64,000 nt of DNA from Artemia franciscana (taxonomy: Eukaryota > Arthropoda > Branchiopoda > Anostraca > Artemiidae). The number at the start of each line of letters is the position of its first letter. The stretch's first letter is position 1. Shown here one piece after another: positions 32,460-45,600 of the stretch. Below the pieces are notes generated by a model. That model had not been told where the DNA came from. It searched no databases and saw only the letters and a program-made list of their open reading frames with translations. The position numbers and the translations under genes are program-made. The stretch is taken from positions 45,633,453 through 45,697,452 of the forward strand of contig NC_088867.1 of NCBI RefSeq assembly GCF_032884065.1, in the 5' to 3' direction.

Positions 32460-33480
32460 TAAGATTCTTTAACTTAATCATGACAAACCAGTACTGGTAA
32501 AATTCTAGTTTAGTGACTTCTTACTATCTTGGAAAGGGGTTAGGTTAGAAAAATGAAACTTTTAGGGATGGGTCTACAGGCTAAAGTATATCCCAGGAAG
32601 GTATTTTAAAGTACCCACATCAACTCCTTCCCCCTCTAAAGGGCCCTGAAATTAGCCTACATGACAGGTCAATACCTATTGAAATTTTGACAAAACACTT
32701 TTTTACCTAAATTTTCAGCTACCAATTGCTTTTTCTCTGCCTTTAGTTCTGAAAATGCAATTTCTGTTATTTCAGTAGAATTCTGAGCCTTATCAAAATT
32801 TTTTTCTTCAAAATTAAAGAAATGTATTAGCATATCTTTAAACCTTATAAATGGGATTGAGCAATGTGAAGCTGAAAACAATTTTATAGTACTTCATTCA
32901 AGCAGCAGATCTATTTTGCAAGGTTTCACCTTTCTAACACGTATATTTTTAAAGGTCATCAAAGGTTAGGACCCTCTAGAAGCAAAGAGAGTGGAGTTCG
33001 GTAGTTCAAAATACTTTCCTGGGACATAATTTGGCCTGTAAACCCATCCCTGAAAGTTTCATTTGGTAAAACTCCAGTTAATTGACTTCTTGCTATCTTG
33101 GAAAGAGTTTAGGTTAGGAAAATGAAACTTTTAGGGATAGGTCTACAGGCTAAATTATGTCCTGGGAAGGTATATTAAAGTACCCACCTCCACTCCTTCT
33201 CCCAATAGAGGGCCCTGAAATTTGCCTACATGACAGGTCTATACCAATTGAAATTTTGACAAAACAACATTTTACCTTAATTTTCAGTTACTAGTTGCTT
33301 TTTCTCTGCCTTTAGTTATGAAAATGTAATTCCTGTTATTTGAGTAGAATTTGGAGCCGTATCAATCTTTTTTTTTTAATTTAGGAAATTTATTTGCATA
33401 TCTTTAAAACCTTATAAAAAGGAATTGAGCAAAGTCATGAACCTGAAAATAATTTTGTTGTATTTCAATACAATGACTAG
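32460..33480. repeat. Repeat family E, two tandem units
   Basis: Unit 1 (32493-33055) starts ggtaaaattctagtttagtg and tcttggaaaggggttaggtt. It ends with the inverted form of the same terminus (tgggacataatttggcctgt, ccatccctgaaagtttcatt). Unit 2 starts at 33063 with the forward terminus again and fades by 33480. Relatives are at 45105-45600 and 51930-52000. The inverted ends suggest a MITE; no ORF. Confidence 0.7.
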
Positions 33481-33483
33481 TGT

Positions 33484-33726
33484 CTAGGCAAATCGGGAAA
33501 AATTAGTGATTAAGCTGGATAAAACCGTCTCCAAAGATTTCTGTAATGCCATACCAAACATATTGGAAAATGCTACTGCAAAAGTCATCGCTTGTAAGTA
33601 CCTTAGCTTGCTGTCTATTTCGACGCTTACTTTGACGTTTTGCTTTTTAAAGAGTGCCCAGGAGTCGAAGAGACTGTGAGGTTCAGGAGCTCTTGTGCTG
33701 TAAAACAAAGTTTTGCTAATGCTCAA
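33484..33726 (-). other. 80-codon open frame, unrecognised
   Basis: An uninterrupted frame with an ATG start and mixed composition (FYSTRAPEPHSLFDSWALF, then MTFAVAFSNMFGMAL). It has no recognisable domain and no homologue in the window. A possible donor (AAG|GTACTT) lies inside it. It could be an exon or chance. Confidence 0.2.
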
Positions 33727-33895
33727 TCGCTGGAGCTGTTACTAAGAGATGGTGTGAAAGTCAAAATTTTTGTCTGCAAGTGACAATCATTACAATTATG
33801 GGTAGCATAAATAAATTGAAAAAAATCATTGAAATGACAATCTAAAATATCATAGCAATGGATTTATTGTTGCCACATCCGATTTTATTAATTTT

Positions 33896-35145
33896 TTGAG
33901 TACTTCGTGTGATTCGTTCCGACCTATAACAGTTTCTTGCACTATTTTTAAATTGTTCGAGTCAGTTATTTTGGATGAAATTGTTTCTAAATGTTATGTC
34001 CCACCCCACCAGTTTGGTTACCAAAAAGGTATTAGCCGGGAGCATGCCCTTTTTGCTTTAATGAATGTTCTTGCTGATGCAGAAAGAAGTAGATCCCATA
34101 TTATCCTTTGTGCTTTAGATGTTGCTCGTGCTTTCGACTCTTGTATCTTTTCCCAAGTTTTATTTGAAGCGTATAAAAGAGGGGTAAATTTTTGTATAGT
34201 GAAGTGCCTTCTGTATATGTACCATCACCTTAAGGCGAAGTTAAAGGGGGGATCTTCCCTTTTTAATATTTTGAAAGGAGTCCGTCAAGGTGGCCTTACC
34301 TCACCTTCTTTATTTAATAACTCTGTTTTAAATGCCCAAAATTCTGTTAATTTTAGTTGTATTCACCGTGGATTTAACTTGTCTTTAATAACTTTTGCAG
34401 ATGACGTTTTGAATCTAAGCCGTACTTTTAGTGGATGTGAAAACGCGTTTAATCAGCTTTATAATGAATATAAAAATATTGGGCTTTCTTTCAATGTTGA
34501 TAAAACTGCTGTTGTAGCTTTCAACTTTAAAGAGACAAATGGCCCTATTTCTTTATCTTTAGCTAATGTTCATGTCCCCCTTTCTCAAAAATTAGTTTAC
34601 CTTGGAATGCCTATTGGAAAAAATATGAACGAAACGTGAATATGAAAGAAATGTGAATTTATCCCTAGAACTTTTGAAGAAAAAACTGAGAATTGCTTAT
34701 GCTTCAATTGCATCTAATATTAAACATATTGATAAATTAAATCTTGTGAAAATTTATAATAGCCTAGTTGTACCTCATCTCCTTTCTCTTTGTCCGGTTT
34801 GGCAGTTTTTTAGTGAACCTCAGAAACTATCTGTTCGTAGAGTATATTTTCGTTATGCTAAATTCCTTCTCAGTTACCCTCCTTGGACTAGAAATAGTTA
34901 CTTAGTGAACAAATTCCGCCTAGTTTCTCCTACATCTATTATTGATAAAAGGCTTCATGATTTTCGTTCTTCTATGTCGATAGTGTCTCACCCATGGTCA
35001 GCATTACTTATTTAATTGTTTGATTGTGTTGATTTGTATTTATTTGTACCTTTTTTTTTCTCTCTTATTACTCCATCTTAAGGGCTTTCCGCCCTCTTTT
35101 TGTAGATGGGTTATAAATAAATTGAATTGAATTGAATTGAATATA
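33896..35145 (+). pseudogene. LINE-4: 5'-truncated reverse transcriptase, Jockey/CR1-like
   Basis: It begins abruptly inside the reverse transcriptase (CDSFRPITVSC) and runs through QFGYQKG, LCALDVARAFDS, GVRQGGLTSPSLF and ITFADDV, all canonical, to LGMPIG. The frame is then lost near 34620, at an A-run followed by a diverged 17-bp tandem duplication. It resumes at 34653 with LSLELLKKKLRIAY, then VYFRYAKFLLSYPPWTRN, to a stop at 35015. The C-terminal tail parallels LINE-1's, so the two are related families. The 3' end is gggttataaataaattgaat with four ttgaa units, a short tandem tail. There is no RNase H. A typical 5' truncation. Confidence 0.85.
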
Positions 35146-36162
35146 TAGGTTAGAAAAGTCATAATAGTGAACAAAATGTAGGATAACTGTAAGAAATATA
35201 TGATGGCAACAAATTTGTTTTCCATAAAAGAAAAGAAAGAGGAAACATGAAAGGGATTTAAATTTAGATTATCTCAGAATAGAACAATCATCACAGGATA
35301 AAAGAAAAAAAAGAATTAGACAAGAAGTAGAATAAAATTTTTTTTGAATAATATACCTATCTATAAAAAACCTTCTTTCAACGATCATTTTCGGCAATAT
35401 TTAAGAGTGGTTTGCAGGACACTCCTAGTTTTTCATTAAAATTCTGTAGAGTTCTATTGTAGCATAGTTGAGTTTCTTCTATAGTATTTTCATTAGCGTT
35501 TCTATCTCGGAAATTTGCTCTGGCCTTCAAAACAGAACTTAGAGATACCCATCCAAGTATTAATACCCATCAAGTATTCCAGCTTTGAACACTTCTCCGT
35601 CTACCCGATTCTATCCCCAACATAAAAGCACTGCTTACACAAAAACGATGCTATTTCAAAAAAAAATCAATCAAATTAAAATTATGCTTTCTTTTCAGCA
35701 TAAAGAAGACACAATTTTAAAAATTACGAGCATAAATGCACTCCTGTAAGTAATCAAACTGAAAGAATCGCTTTTCCAATTAACTGCACTATAATTATAT
35801 TTGAAGTAAGAGACTATTTTATTTATTTTATAATTATTAATCTATTAATTTAGCAGTATAGATTAAAGAGCACAAAGATACTGCACTTCTTTTTCTAAGA
35901 TAAAAAACAATGACGAATTCTAGGAATAGGATTATGAGCAAGATTGTCTTCCCAATTTATTCAACCTTTTTATCTGGGTCTCTTCTATAAAACCTAACTC
36001 TAAGAACATGAAGTAGTAAGTATATGATAAGCTATAAGAAAACGATATAATAAAGTTCTACTTCAACAAGTTTTTTAATTATTATTAAAATAAAGAAAAA
36101 ATAAAATGTCCTGGGTTCTTTATTTTTACTGTTTTTTGAATCCAAAAGCGGTTTCTTAGCTT
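35146..36162. other. Mostly featureless; one weak reverse ORF
   Basis: On the minus strand about 50 codons near 35530-35375 are open (ARANFRDRNANENTIEE, then FNEKLGVSCKPLLNIAEN) to a stop. There is no canonical acceptor just upstream and no recognised family, so this is only a possible terminal exon. Nothing else was identified. Confidence 0.3.
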
Positions 36163-36275
36163 AGGAAGGCCATACAGTGAACAAAAGGAGCATACAGGCC
36201 ATACAAGGAGCAAAAGGAACATACAGGCCATATAAGGATCAAAAGGAGCATACAGGCCATAAAGGAGTAAAAGAG
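36163..36275. repeat. Minisatellite, about 30-bp unit
   Basis: About four imperfect units built around catacaggccata and ggagcaaaaggaacatacag. It abuts repeat D. Confidence 0.8.
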
Positions 36276-36660
36276 CTTGGATGAGCAGTAAATTCTTTTA
36301 GTGAGGGGAGAGCAAAAAAGATAATTTACTCCAAAAATGTAAAGAGTTCTATTTCTTTTAAAATTTGAGAAGGGCAGAGAAAGGAGCAAAAGCAAGAATT
36401 TCACAGATAATTTAATGAATTTAAGATTGAAAACCCTTGATTTTTATTTGAATTTTACGATTACTTGATGCCTGTTATGTTGCAACGACTTTTTATGTAA
36501 AAATAAACGCCATTACACAAAAAGACGGCAACAGCAAACAGTCTTCCACAGAGTTCGTTATGAATTACCGCTCAGCTCTAAAATTCAACATAGAAAAAGA
36601 AAAGGACGTCAATCGATTGGAGATACAAGACAAGGAAAGAAGTGATAAAAAGAAAAAAAG
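36272..36660 (+). repeat. Dispersed repeat D, copy 2
   Basis: Counterpart of 18084-18465, same orientation, with acacaaaaagacggcaacag and ggacgtcaatcgattgga. A partial third copy (ttccacagagttcgttagga, ctcagctctaaaattcaacc) is at 37305-37395. Confidence 0.7.
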
Positions 36661-38754
36661 AACAGCTCTAAAACTTAAAACCGACCCTATATATAGAGGA
36701 CAATTAAAATCTGCGTTTGTTTTAGCCATCCTTAGTTTTTAGTTCTACTAAGATGTCCTCACTAGAGGATCATTGGTTGATACTACACAAGGATGGAGGA
36801 CAATAAATTCATCAAAAAGATCTTATTGTCTTTTGCTAGGCAAGAACAAAGCATTGGGCAGCAAACAGAACTTTACTGAGTTAAGTAACTGGTAGATGAA
36901 AGCCAGAAGCCCTAGAAAAGTACAGTATAATCTGTATTTAAAACAGGGAAAGGCTAAGCAATTCCGGTCAGGTTAAAAAGCTTAGAAAAGATACAGAATG
37001 TCAAAAAGGGAGCTATAGAACAAGCAAATAGCTAGAAGAACTCATCATATAGGGAACGGAAACCGCAGAGTTAAAAAGTGGGTAAGAATTTTGCATCGTC
37101 AAGACATTTAACACAAACAAAACTTAACCTATGAGACACTAAATATTAATTAGCACATTTTCAAAATAGAACAAAAAACAACCATTAAGTAAAAGCATGA
37201 GTTCATTTGATCTGCAAAAAAAAATGTCTTTAGTCAAGCGCTTGGACGGTGGAAGAATAGAAAAGAATTTTAGCAAAGCAGGGTCAATAATTATCTCGAT
37301 TCCACAGAGTTCGTTAGGAAATATTTCTCAGCTCTAAAATTCAACCTAAAAAAAGCTCGTTTTGGCCATCCTTCGTTTTTAGTTCTTCAAAGATGTCCTC
37401 GCTTTTACGCTTATAATGTGTTTTATTTTGTTGTACTAAACATGTAGTTTTAACTGAAAAAACGCCTTACAAGCCTTAGCCAGATTGATTAGCAACTACA
37501 GATACAATTTCAATCAACCACATAGAATTTCAACCACAACAAAAATGGAAAGGATGCCTACTTGGAACCTCAAAAAATTTGCCTGATTTTGAAAAAGGTG
37601 GGAAATAACCCTAAGGCATCAAGTGATCCTTATAAAAATCTCACCATCAGACCGAGGGTATCAGAGAACCCTCTTGTAAAGGTTTCAAACTCTTATAAAC
37701 AAAAATGTGATTTTTTTCCCGAAAGAAAGATCACGGAAGGATATTCATTATTTCCTTTTAAAAATGTTTACTGCTCATACTACAACTGTTGCTACATAAT
37801 AAACAGAGGTTATTACGCTGAAGCTTTCAAGGAACATTTAGACAGACGTTGAACTAAATCAAAACGAACATTTATCATGAATATTGTCAAAAGGGTGACA
37901 AATTAATATCTAAAAAACGGCTCAAATTATTAAGTTAGACCTTTCAGGGTCTAAATAGTTCAGCCGTCTCTCTGTGACCAAAAGAGGAAATGATTATAGA
38001 AAATGAGAACAATAACCAACGCCATCTAGCTAAAAAAAATCAACATCACACAAGTTTCATCAAAATACTTATTTTTTAAATGTTGTCTTTTCCTTTTGCC
38101 TTAACCTTGATCAGAGATGATTGAGGTATTTCTCCCCAAAAAATAGGCCCATCTGTGTCGCGTTTGTTCTTTAACTAACATAGTCCTTCCCAAACTTACT
38201 TCTTCAACCGCCCCTTTTCATGAAAAAATATACCTCAGATCCCCCAGCGGATTATTTACTTTCAAATTTCAAAACCAAATAAACAGAAAACAGTAAAAGC
38301 ATAATACATCTACTTTTTCCGTAAATCAAACTAAACAAAGCAGGGAATTAGAAAAATCGATGCTATTACTAAAACAATTTTTATTGTTTTATAAAGTATA
38401 ACAAAGTAACAAAATTATCTACATTTGTAGATATTATTATTTATTAGATATTATTGCTATTAGATAATTATTTGTTTTTGACAAAATCTTTAAACTAGCT
38501 GTCGAAATTTTTAAGAATAGAAAAGTAATACAAAAAAGTTCAAATATGCAAAATCATCTCATTGAGGAAGATGAAACTTGTTTACTGCTAATTTAGCTAG
38601 ACTTGGGGCAATAGTAGACTTATGACACCTGTCCTATTCTGAAAAATCATTTTTTTTGTGTATTTGAAAATTAAAAATAAAATAAAATTACAAAAATAAC
38701 AAAAAACCAGAAGATAATGGTCCAACATTTAAAAAACGTCTTGTTTTCAGACTG
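36661..38754. other. Two kb without supported genes
   Basis: The region holds the partial repeat D copy at 37305-37395 and an open frame at 37562-37852 (96 codons, plus) with no recognised domain. AT-rich otherwise. Confidence 0.4.
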
Positions 38755-39075
38755 ACAAGTTTTTTCAACTGAAAGTAAATAGCAACATTAAAAATTAAAA
38801 CGAACAGAAATTAATACCTAAATGAAGGGGATTGTCCCTTCCTCAACGCCTCGCTCTATACGCTAAAGTTTTTTAGTTCTTGGAAAGAGCGTCTTGCTGT
38901 TCTAATTAAACGACCCTAGTGTTTCAGGAATCATTCTTAAAAAATTGCAACAAAATTCAAACTTAAGAGTAAAGAGAGGTTTTGAGGAGGTGGCAACCCC
39001 ATTCACAGACAGAATAATTTTGGTTCGTTTAAATTTTTAATGTCACTTCTTACTTCCAGTTGAAAAAAAAACTTT
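38755..39075. repeat. Palindromic family A, long-loop copy
   Basis: The left arm (actgaaagtaaatagcaaca ... cgctaaagttttttag) and right arm (tttggttcgtttaaattttt, cttacttccagttg) flank a loop of about 90 bp with atcattcttaaaaaattg. The arms have diverged. Confidence 0.75.
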
Positions 39076-39324
39076 GTCTTTTTACTATATTTTTGATCTT
39101 TTTTTTAATAATTTCAGAAAATATGACCCCATCTCCACAGAGGAGCCCCACTACTATGAAAGTATCCTCTAGATAATTCAATACCCCGGACAATTACTTT
39201 TAATACCCCGAACAATTACTTTTAACCATTCCTCGTGTAAAATTGAGACGGAAAAGAGAAAGCAAGCCAAATAAAAAGAATTTTATTTAAGTTTTGAATT
39301 TTATTAAGGATTTTTATTTAAGAA

Positions 39325-39970
39325 TTTTACGTAAGTACGATTTGTTAAAAATGAATTGCATTTTATGTTAAAAATGAAGTTTTTTTTTTTGCAGTACTTA
39401 GCCATTATGAAATAGCTAGACCCCTAAATTAATGGAAAATAAACTTATTTGTAAATACTATTTGTTTAAGATGAAGTGTAATTTATGGTAGAAATAATGA
39501 TTTTTAACTGTTCTTAGCTATTATGAGATAGCCAGGTCCCATAATTAAGGGCTTATAAACCTATTTGTATATTTGATTCATGCAGAAGAAAGTATATTTT
39601 ATGAAAGAAATAAAAAAACTTAGATGTCCTTGGCTATTGCTATATAGAAAGACCCCTAAATTACGGGCCTATAAACTTATTTGTAAGTACAATTGCATAA
39701 TTGAAGTGTTTTTTCTGGTAGAAATAACAATTTTTTAGCAGTCCTTAGCTAATACGAGATAGCCAGGCCCATTAGTTAAAGGCCTATAAACTTATTTGTA
39801 AGTATGATTTATTTACAGTAAAGCATATTTAAGGTAAAAAATAAATATTTTTAGCCGTCCTTAGCCATTAAGAAATAGCCAGGTCCCTAAATTAAGGGCC
39901 AATAAACTTATTTTTAATTACGATTTGTTTAAAATGAAGTGAATTTTATGGTAAAAATTAAATAAATACA
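39325..39970 (+). repeat. Minisatellite, about 115-bp unit, about 5-6 copies
   Basis: The marker cttatttgtaagta (and variants) occurs near 39451, 39563, 39679, 39793 and 39909, 112-116 bp apart. Each unit also carries cttagc.att..gaaatag and ggtccctaaattaa variants. An extra degenerate unit precedes the first. The last unit leads into a family A hairpin exactly as at 16.0 kb. Confidence 0.8.
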
Positions 39971-39984
39971 ATTTTCTTCTTCAC

Positions 39985-40727
39985 AAAACTGAAAATAAGG
40001 AACGGCATTAAAACTTAAAACTAACAGAAATTATTGCGTAAATGAAGGGGGATGCCCCCTCCTAAAAACCTCGGTCTTTACGCTAAAGTTTTTCAGTACT
40101 TTTTAAAAAGCCATTTTGTTCTAATTAATGTTTTTGTGTTTCAGGAATCATTCTTAAAGAATTGGGACACAATTCAAACTTTAGCGTACAGATGGATTTC
40201 CTGAGGAGAGGGCAACCCCCATCATATTAGTAATTATTACTGCTTGTTTTAAGTTTTAATGTTGCTCCTTACCTTCAATAGAAAAAAAAACTTGTTTTTT
40301 TTATTGAGTTTTGGTTATATTTAAATAATTCCAGGAAATCTGATCCCACCTCCACGGACGGAACCCCCCTTACCATAGAAATATCTTCTATATAATTCAA
40401 TCCCGGTTAAAATCTACCCCAAACAATTACTCTTAACCACTCCATGCTTAGGATTGAGACGGGAAAAAGAGAGCAATACATATAAAAAGATTTTTGTATG
40501 AGAATTCTGGCAAATTTCCAGAGTCTGTAATTTCCCCTGACAAGTTCACTCCCTGGAAACTTCAACCCCATAGAAAAACCCCAAGCAGAAAATTCCCCCT
40601 CACCCTGAAAATTTATACATGCATCCTAATAGCAACTACTATTGGTAAACAATAGATACATTTTATAACTTAAACACCTTTACCCAGGGGCTGTGGAGGG
40701 GACGGGTCATGTTATACTCAAGGGCAA
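39985..40727 (+). repeat. Composite repeat (hairpin + C-rich flank), cut by LINE-3
   Basis: Near-identical in order to 16160-16915: hairpin with long loop, then atctgatcccacctccacgg, then cccaggggctgtggagggga. Homology ends after actcaagggca at about 40727, where LINE-3 sequence begins. Confidence 0.8.
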
Positions 40728-43620
40728 TATTTTTTTGCGTAGTATACCGACCGCCTTCTTCTCCAGTCAAGTCTTTCCCCTCTAAACTCCATGATTTTTT
40801 GCATCGACCTCATTTTCAAGGTAAAGAAGTTATCCTTTCCGGAGATTTCAATATTGACCTTCTATAAGCCTCAAATGAATCTTCTGTTGAGTTATTGTCT
40901 TCTTGCTTTTCTGCGTATCTGCTTCCTACTTGCCTGATACCTACAAGAATTTCACCTAGTTCTGCTTCTCTTATTGATAATATTTTTACATCTTTACCAA
41001 TTCAAGCAAATTTTGCTGTTGTAAGTGATATATTGGATCATTTCGTGGTTTCAGATTTAGCTTTTACTTATAAAATACCACAGGTAAGTAAGGAACGTCA
41101 AGTACGGTTAATAAATAAAATAACATTAAAGCACCTGAATGAAAGTCTTGGACTGTTGGATTGGCAGGATGTAATATCAACAGAGGATACAGATATGGCA
41201 ACTGATAATTTTCTAAGAAATTTCAATTGCTAACTTGATTCTAGTTGCCCATTTGTTACAAATAAAATTTGCAGAGAAAAATTTCCTAAAAGGCCATGGA
41301 TAACGTCTGGAATTTTGATATTAGTTAAGAAAAAAAAATCAGATATTTAAAAAGCAGTTAAAGAATCCAACTGATTATAATATTAAAAATTTTCGAATTT
41401 TCAAAAACAAATTAACCACATTGATATATTGTCAAAACATAGATATTATAGAGTCTTTTGCAGAAGCTCAAAATTCTCCTCGCAAAACGTGGGCTTTAAT
41501 TAATTCTTTTATAAAAAAAAAGAAAGGAAATCTAAGTTTCCTGAAGTTATTAGCTTAGATGATGGATCGACTACTAATAAATCGGAAAAAGTGGCTGATA
41601 TTTTGAATACTTATTTTGCTAATATAGGAGAGAAAATTGTTTCATCAACAATGAACCAGTTTGATTCACGTAGTAATAAACATTTTTTTTCATACCTTCC
41701 ATCTCCTCAAAGTAATTCAATTTTTCTTGGGCCTATTTCGCAGTCTGAAATAACAAAAATAGTGTGTGATCTAAATCCAGGTAATTCAGCAGGAATTGAC
41801 AGGTCTAGTTCTAAAATTGTTAAAGAGATATTGTCTTCAGTAATACTGAAGGAAAGATATTGTCTCAGTAATACTGAGGAAAACTGAAGTTTTCCCATCT
41901 GCTTTTAAAGAGGCGAGGATAATTCCACTTCATAAAGGTGACTCTCCTGAAAACCCATCTAATTACTGCCCTATTTCTATTTTGTCTGCGTTTTCTAAAT
42001 ATTTGAGAAGGCAATCTATAAGAGGTTTTATGACTTTCTTAAATCGCCTAATTTCTTCACAAATTCCCAGTTTGGTTTCTCGTCTGGACACAATACTGAA
42101 CATGCTATTGTTGCTCTCATCCAATATATTCATGAATGCTTAGATAGAGGTGAAATTCCAGCAACAATATATTTAGATTTTAAAAAAGCATTCAATACAA
42201 TATCCCATTGTATTCTTTTTCAAAAATTGGATAATTGTGGTATGTGCAGACAGGCGTTATCTAGTTAAATCTTATCTTGATAAGGGAAAGCAACAATTAG
42301 ATGGAGGCAATTGCCTTTCTTTGCCTCTACCTCAGTCTTTGAAGGTTGGGGTACCTCAGAGCTTTGTTTTAGGTCCTCAGCTTTTTTTAATTTATATCAA
42401 TGATCTTCATTGCACTTTTACATTCCCATGTCTCAACATACATTTTGCTGATGACATGGCAGTTTCAATTTCTGAGAGGAATGACAAGGAGTTGAAGGCA
42501 AAACTGAATACTGCATTTTCTAATGTTCTTGATTGGTGTCCTTCAAATTGTATTGCTTTGAATGCACCAAAAACTAATTTCATAATTTACAGCAGAAAGT
42601 CTAATATCTGCCCTCATATTACCCAAGTTACTTCTTCAAAGTATCTATTATCAGTATCTCAGGTGAAAATGACAAAGTACCTTGGACTTGTGATTGATGA
42701 AAGCTTATCTTTTAAAACACACATTCAAAATCTATGCTTAAAGATTTCAAGGTATGTTGGTTTAATGCGAAGGTTGAAGCTTTATTTACCCTACTCTGCT
42801 TTAAGAAGTATTTACTATGCTTTGATTCAGACTAATATTGATTATTGTTCTCTAGTATATTTATCTACATTTAAAAGTCATATTAAACCAATACAGATTT
42901 TACAAAATAAACCCCTAAGAATCCTTAAACTTTTTATTCCGTCACCTATTGAACTTCCAAATAAGTCTTCAACAGCATCGTTATATACTTATCTAGATAT
43001 ACTTCCAGTTTCTCAACAATTTACTTTTGGAGCAATTCTTTTCAAATTCAATTATGACATTAAGAAATTACCGCCATATTTCCTCAATCAAAGTTTGCTC
43101 TCCCAATCACAAGATTTACATAATTATAACACTCTACAAAAAAAGAGTATCTACATTGACAAGTATAATACTGAAAGATCTAAATTTGCTCTGTTTGTGT
43201 TGATAGCTTGGTGCTAAATTTTCCTCTATCCATTTAACAAAAAGGAAACTTAAATTTCATTTAGTTCAGGATTATTTTTAATTAAGTATTTTTTTTAATA
43301 AGGCAAAGTTATTTGTATGGTTTGTTGCTCTGGGTAATTGTGGGCCTCTCAGCTATCTTCCAGTATTAATTTAATGTTAAATAATATTGAAATTTTCTAT
43401 TTTTCAATAATATTGAAAGATCCTAGGCAGAGATGCTACTTTCATATTATTGTTGTGTTATTGTATCTTTACCGTCATGTGTATCTCTGTATTGTAGTGT
43501 AAGTTTGTTATAGTATGCCTAGGCCTAGTTTTTCAAGCTTGTCTCCCCACGGGCCCATGGGCCTATATATACATGTATGTGTGATTAATAAATAAATGAA
43601 ATAAAATGAAAAATGAAACA
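40728..43620 (+). pseudogene. LINE-3: 5'-truncated CR1/L2-like LINE, heavily mutated
   Basis: Starts inside the APE endonuclease (VYRPPSS, then SGDFNIDLL, SLIDNIFTS, VVSDILDHF), passes the linker (KRPWITSGIL; ILNTYFANIGEKI) and enters the reverse transcriptase: ARIIPLHKGDS, NYCPISIL, QFGFSSGHNTEHA, YLDFKKAFNTIS, GVPQSFVLGPQLFLIYINDL, HFADDMAV. The C-terminal part (LGLVIDESLSFKTHIQNL, RRLKLYLPYSALRSIYYAL) is open to 43217. The PQG box is altered (GVPQSF instead of GVPQGS) and several stops and frameshifts occur, so it is inactive. There is no RNase H. The 3' end is taataaataaatgaaataaa, a short A-rich tandem tail near 43600. Confidence 0.85.
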
Positions 43621-45104
43621 CAGAAAGTTGTCCACAAGAAGCCTATTGTTGATTGTGAAACTATGAGTTGTCAATTTGAAAATTTCATGGACTGATAAAT
43701 TATTTCTTATGGTAGCCAAAACATTAGAAAAAAGTTAGATGTTTTGAAACATCTAAACATGAAACATTTAACATCTACACTAAAAAGTTAGTGTAGATAG
43801 GAAACTGCAGAGTCCTCCACAAGAGTCTAGATCAACAACCACAACCTACACCAAACAAAATTCTTCATCACTGGAGCATCACAAGGATGGAAATCCTTAT
43901 ATTGCTCCAAGCTGTGATTTAAGGTAATTTAAGGTAAAGTGAACTAAGTCCTGGCTTAGTGCAAAAACAAGCTAACTTCTGATTTGATGCTGAAAGATGT
44001 TCAAGGCAATAAATGGGTCTGCAGCCCCTTTGCCTTGCCTTTTTCTCTTCATTCCTACTTTTTAGCTGAAGGGTGGACACAAAAACGACCATTTATACCC
44101 TCAGATACCCCTCCCCTGTTTCTAACTTTTTAATGAAGAGCTATGAATTTTACTCCTTGTTTGAAGTGGAATCATTCAAGGATTTTCAATTTGTACAACT
44201 GAAAAACAAAAGATCATCCTTCCCCTGTTACCATCTTTAAAGTAAAAAGTGAATGTCTGAGGCATAAAATGGGCCTTTAGACTTAGGAAATAATAGGTGG
44301 GCCACTGCCTTACTTTGTTGACATGTGCAATTTAAGCAATGGAATACAATTTTAGTAAAAATGCAGAATAGTGACTCTCAGAAGAAGACATACTAGAAAT
44401 AAAAAGAGGTATTTTTAGATTACTAATTTTATGCTCTTTTACGGTTAAAGTCACATTAGTGAAAGTTCCTCCAAAGTCCCCTGTTGATCTTATACATAGC
44501 CTTTGGACATGTAGGCAATCTAGCTAAAAAAAGCAAACACAATGAAAGTCTTGCTTTTTAATATGCAGTTTGTTTATATTAATCATATTTTCATGTTTCT
44601 TTCTATTATCATTTACATTTTTTATTCATTTAAAATGGTATTCTTTATTCAGCACAATACTTCAGACTGAACTGGATATTTGAGTCTACACAGCATGACC
44701 AGTTTCATAATAAATCAATCAATGGAAAGAACAATAAATGCAACCATCAGGAGGAGAGGTGTATTGTCAGGGTAATGAGTATTATGTTGAAACAAAGCAA
44801 AATATAATGAATCAAAAATGGTACCATTTTCCTTTTTATGCTTGTTCTATATGTACTTGAAGGTAAATATTTATATTAATGGAGTATTCAGATATCTAAG
44901 AAACAAAATTACCTCTATAGCCTAATCAACAATTTATCTTGAATCCAAATATAACATTGCTTATGTTGCAAATTCTATGTTAACCTGACATATCCTTTTT
45001 AACCTTAGTTAAATATAAAGCCCACATTAGCCTATACATTTCCCATGCAATTACTTATTCTGAATTTTGTCATAGTCAATTTAATTTACAGGTGAAGTGA
45101 CAAT
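43621..45104. other. 1.5 kb with nothing recognised
   Basis: No open frame with domain character and no copy of the window's repeat families. If the BOD1-like gene extends leftward this is intronic. Confidence 0.45.
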
Positions 45105-45600
45105 GAGGTAAAATTCTAGTTAACTGACTTCTTGCTATCTAAGAAAGGGTTTAGGTTAGGAAAATGAAACTTTCAGGGATGGGTCTACAGGCTAAAGTAT
45201 GTCCCAGGAAGGTATTTTAAAGTACCCACCTCCACTCTTTCTCCCTTTAGAGGGCCCTTAAGATAGCAAGAAGTCAATTAACTAGAATTTTACCAAATCT
45301 AATTCTAAAGATAAGTTTATTTCTTAGCTATTTGAATAGCCTGCTCTGTTAATACAGAAAATTCTAGTTAAGTGACTTCTTGCTATCTTGGAAAGGGGTT
45401 AGGTTAGGAAAATGAAACTTTCAGGGATGGGTCACAGGCTAAATTATGTCCTGGGAAGGTATTTTGAGGCTCCTACCTCCATTACCTCTCCCTCTAGAGG
45501 GTCCTGACCTTTAAAAATATGTGTGTTTTAAAAAGTGAAACCTTGAAAATAGATCTTCTGCTTGAACAAAATACAACAAAATTGTTTTCAGCTTAAATTT
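45105..45600. repeat. Repeat family E, a short hairpin copy and a second unit
   Basis: 45106-45294 is a compact inverted-repeat element: ggtaaaattctagttaactg at the left and its reverse complement at the right (aattaactagaattttacc), with the family E interior between. A second unit (45358-45560) has only the forward terminus. Confidence 0.75.

Noticed and set aside
39325-39970. Regularly spaced repeats resembling a CRISPR array
   Set aside because: The unit is about 115 bp and the whole unit repeats with divergence; there are no short identical repeats with unique spacers, and the genome is eukaryotic.
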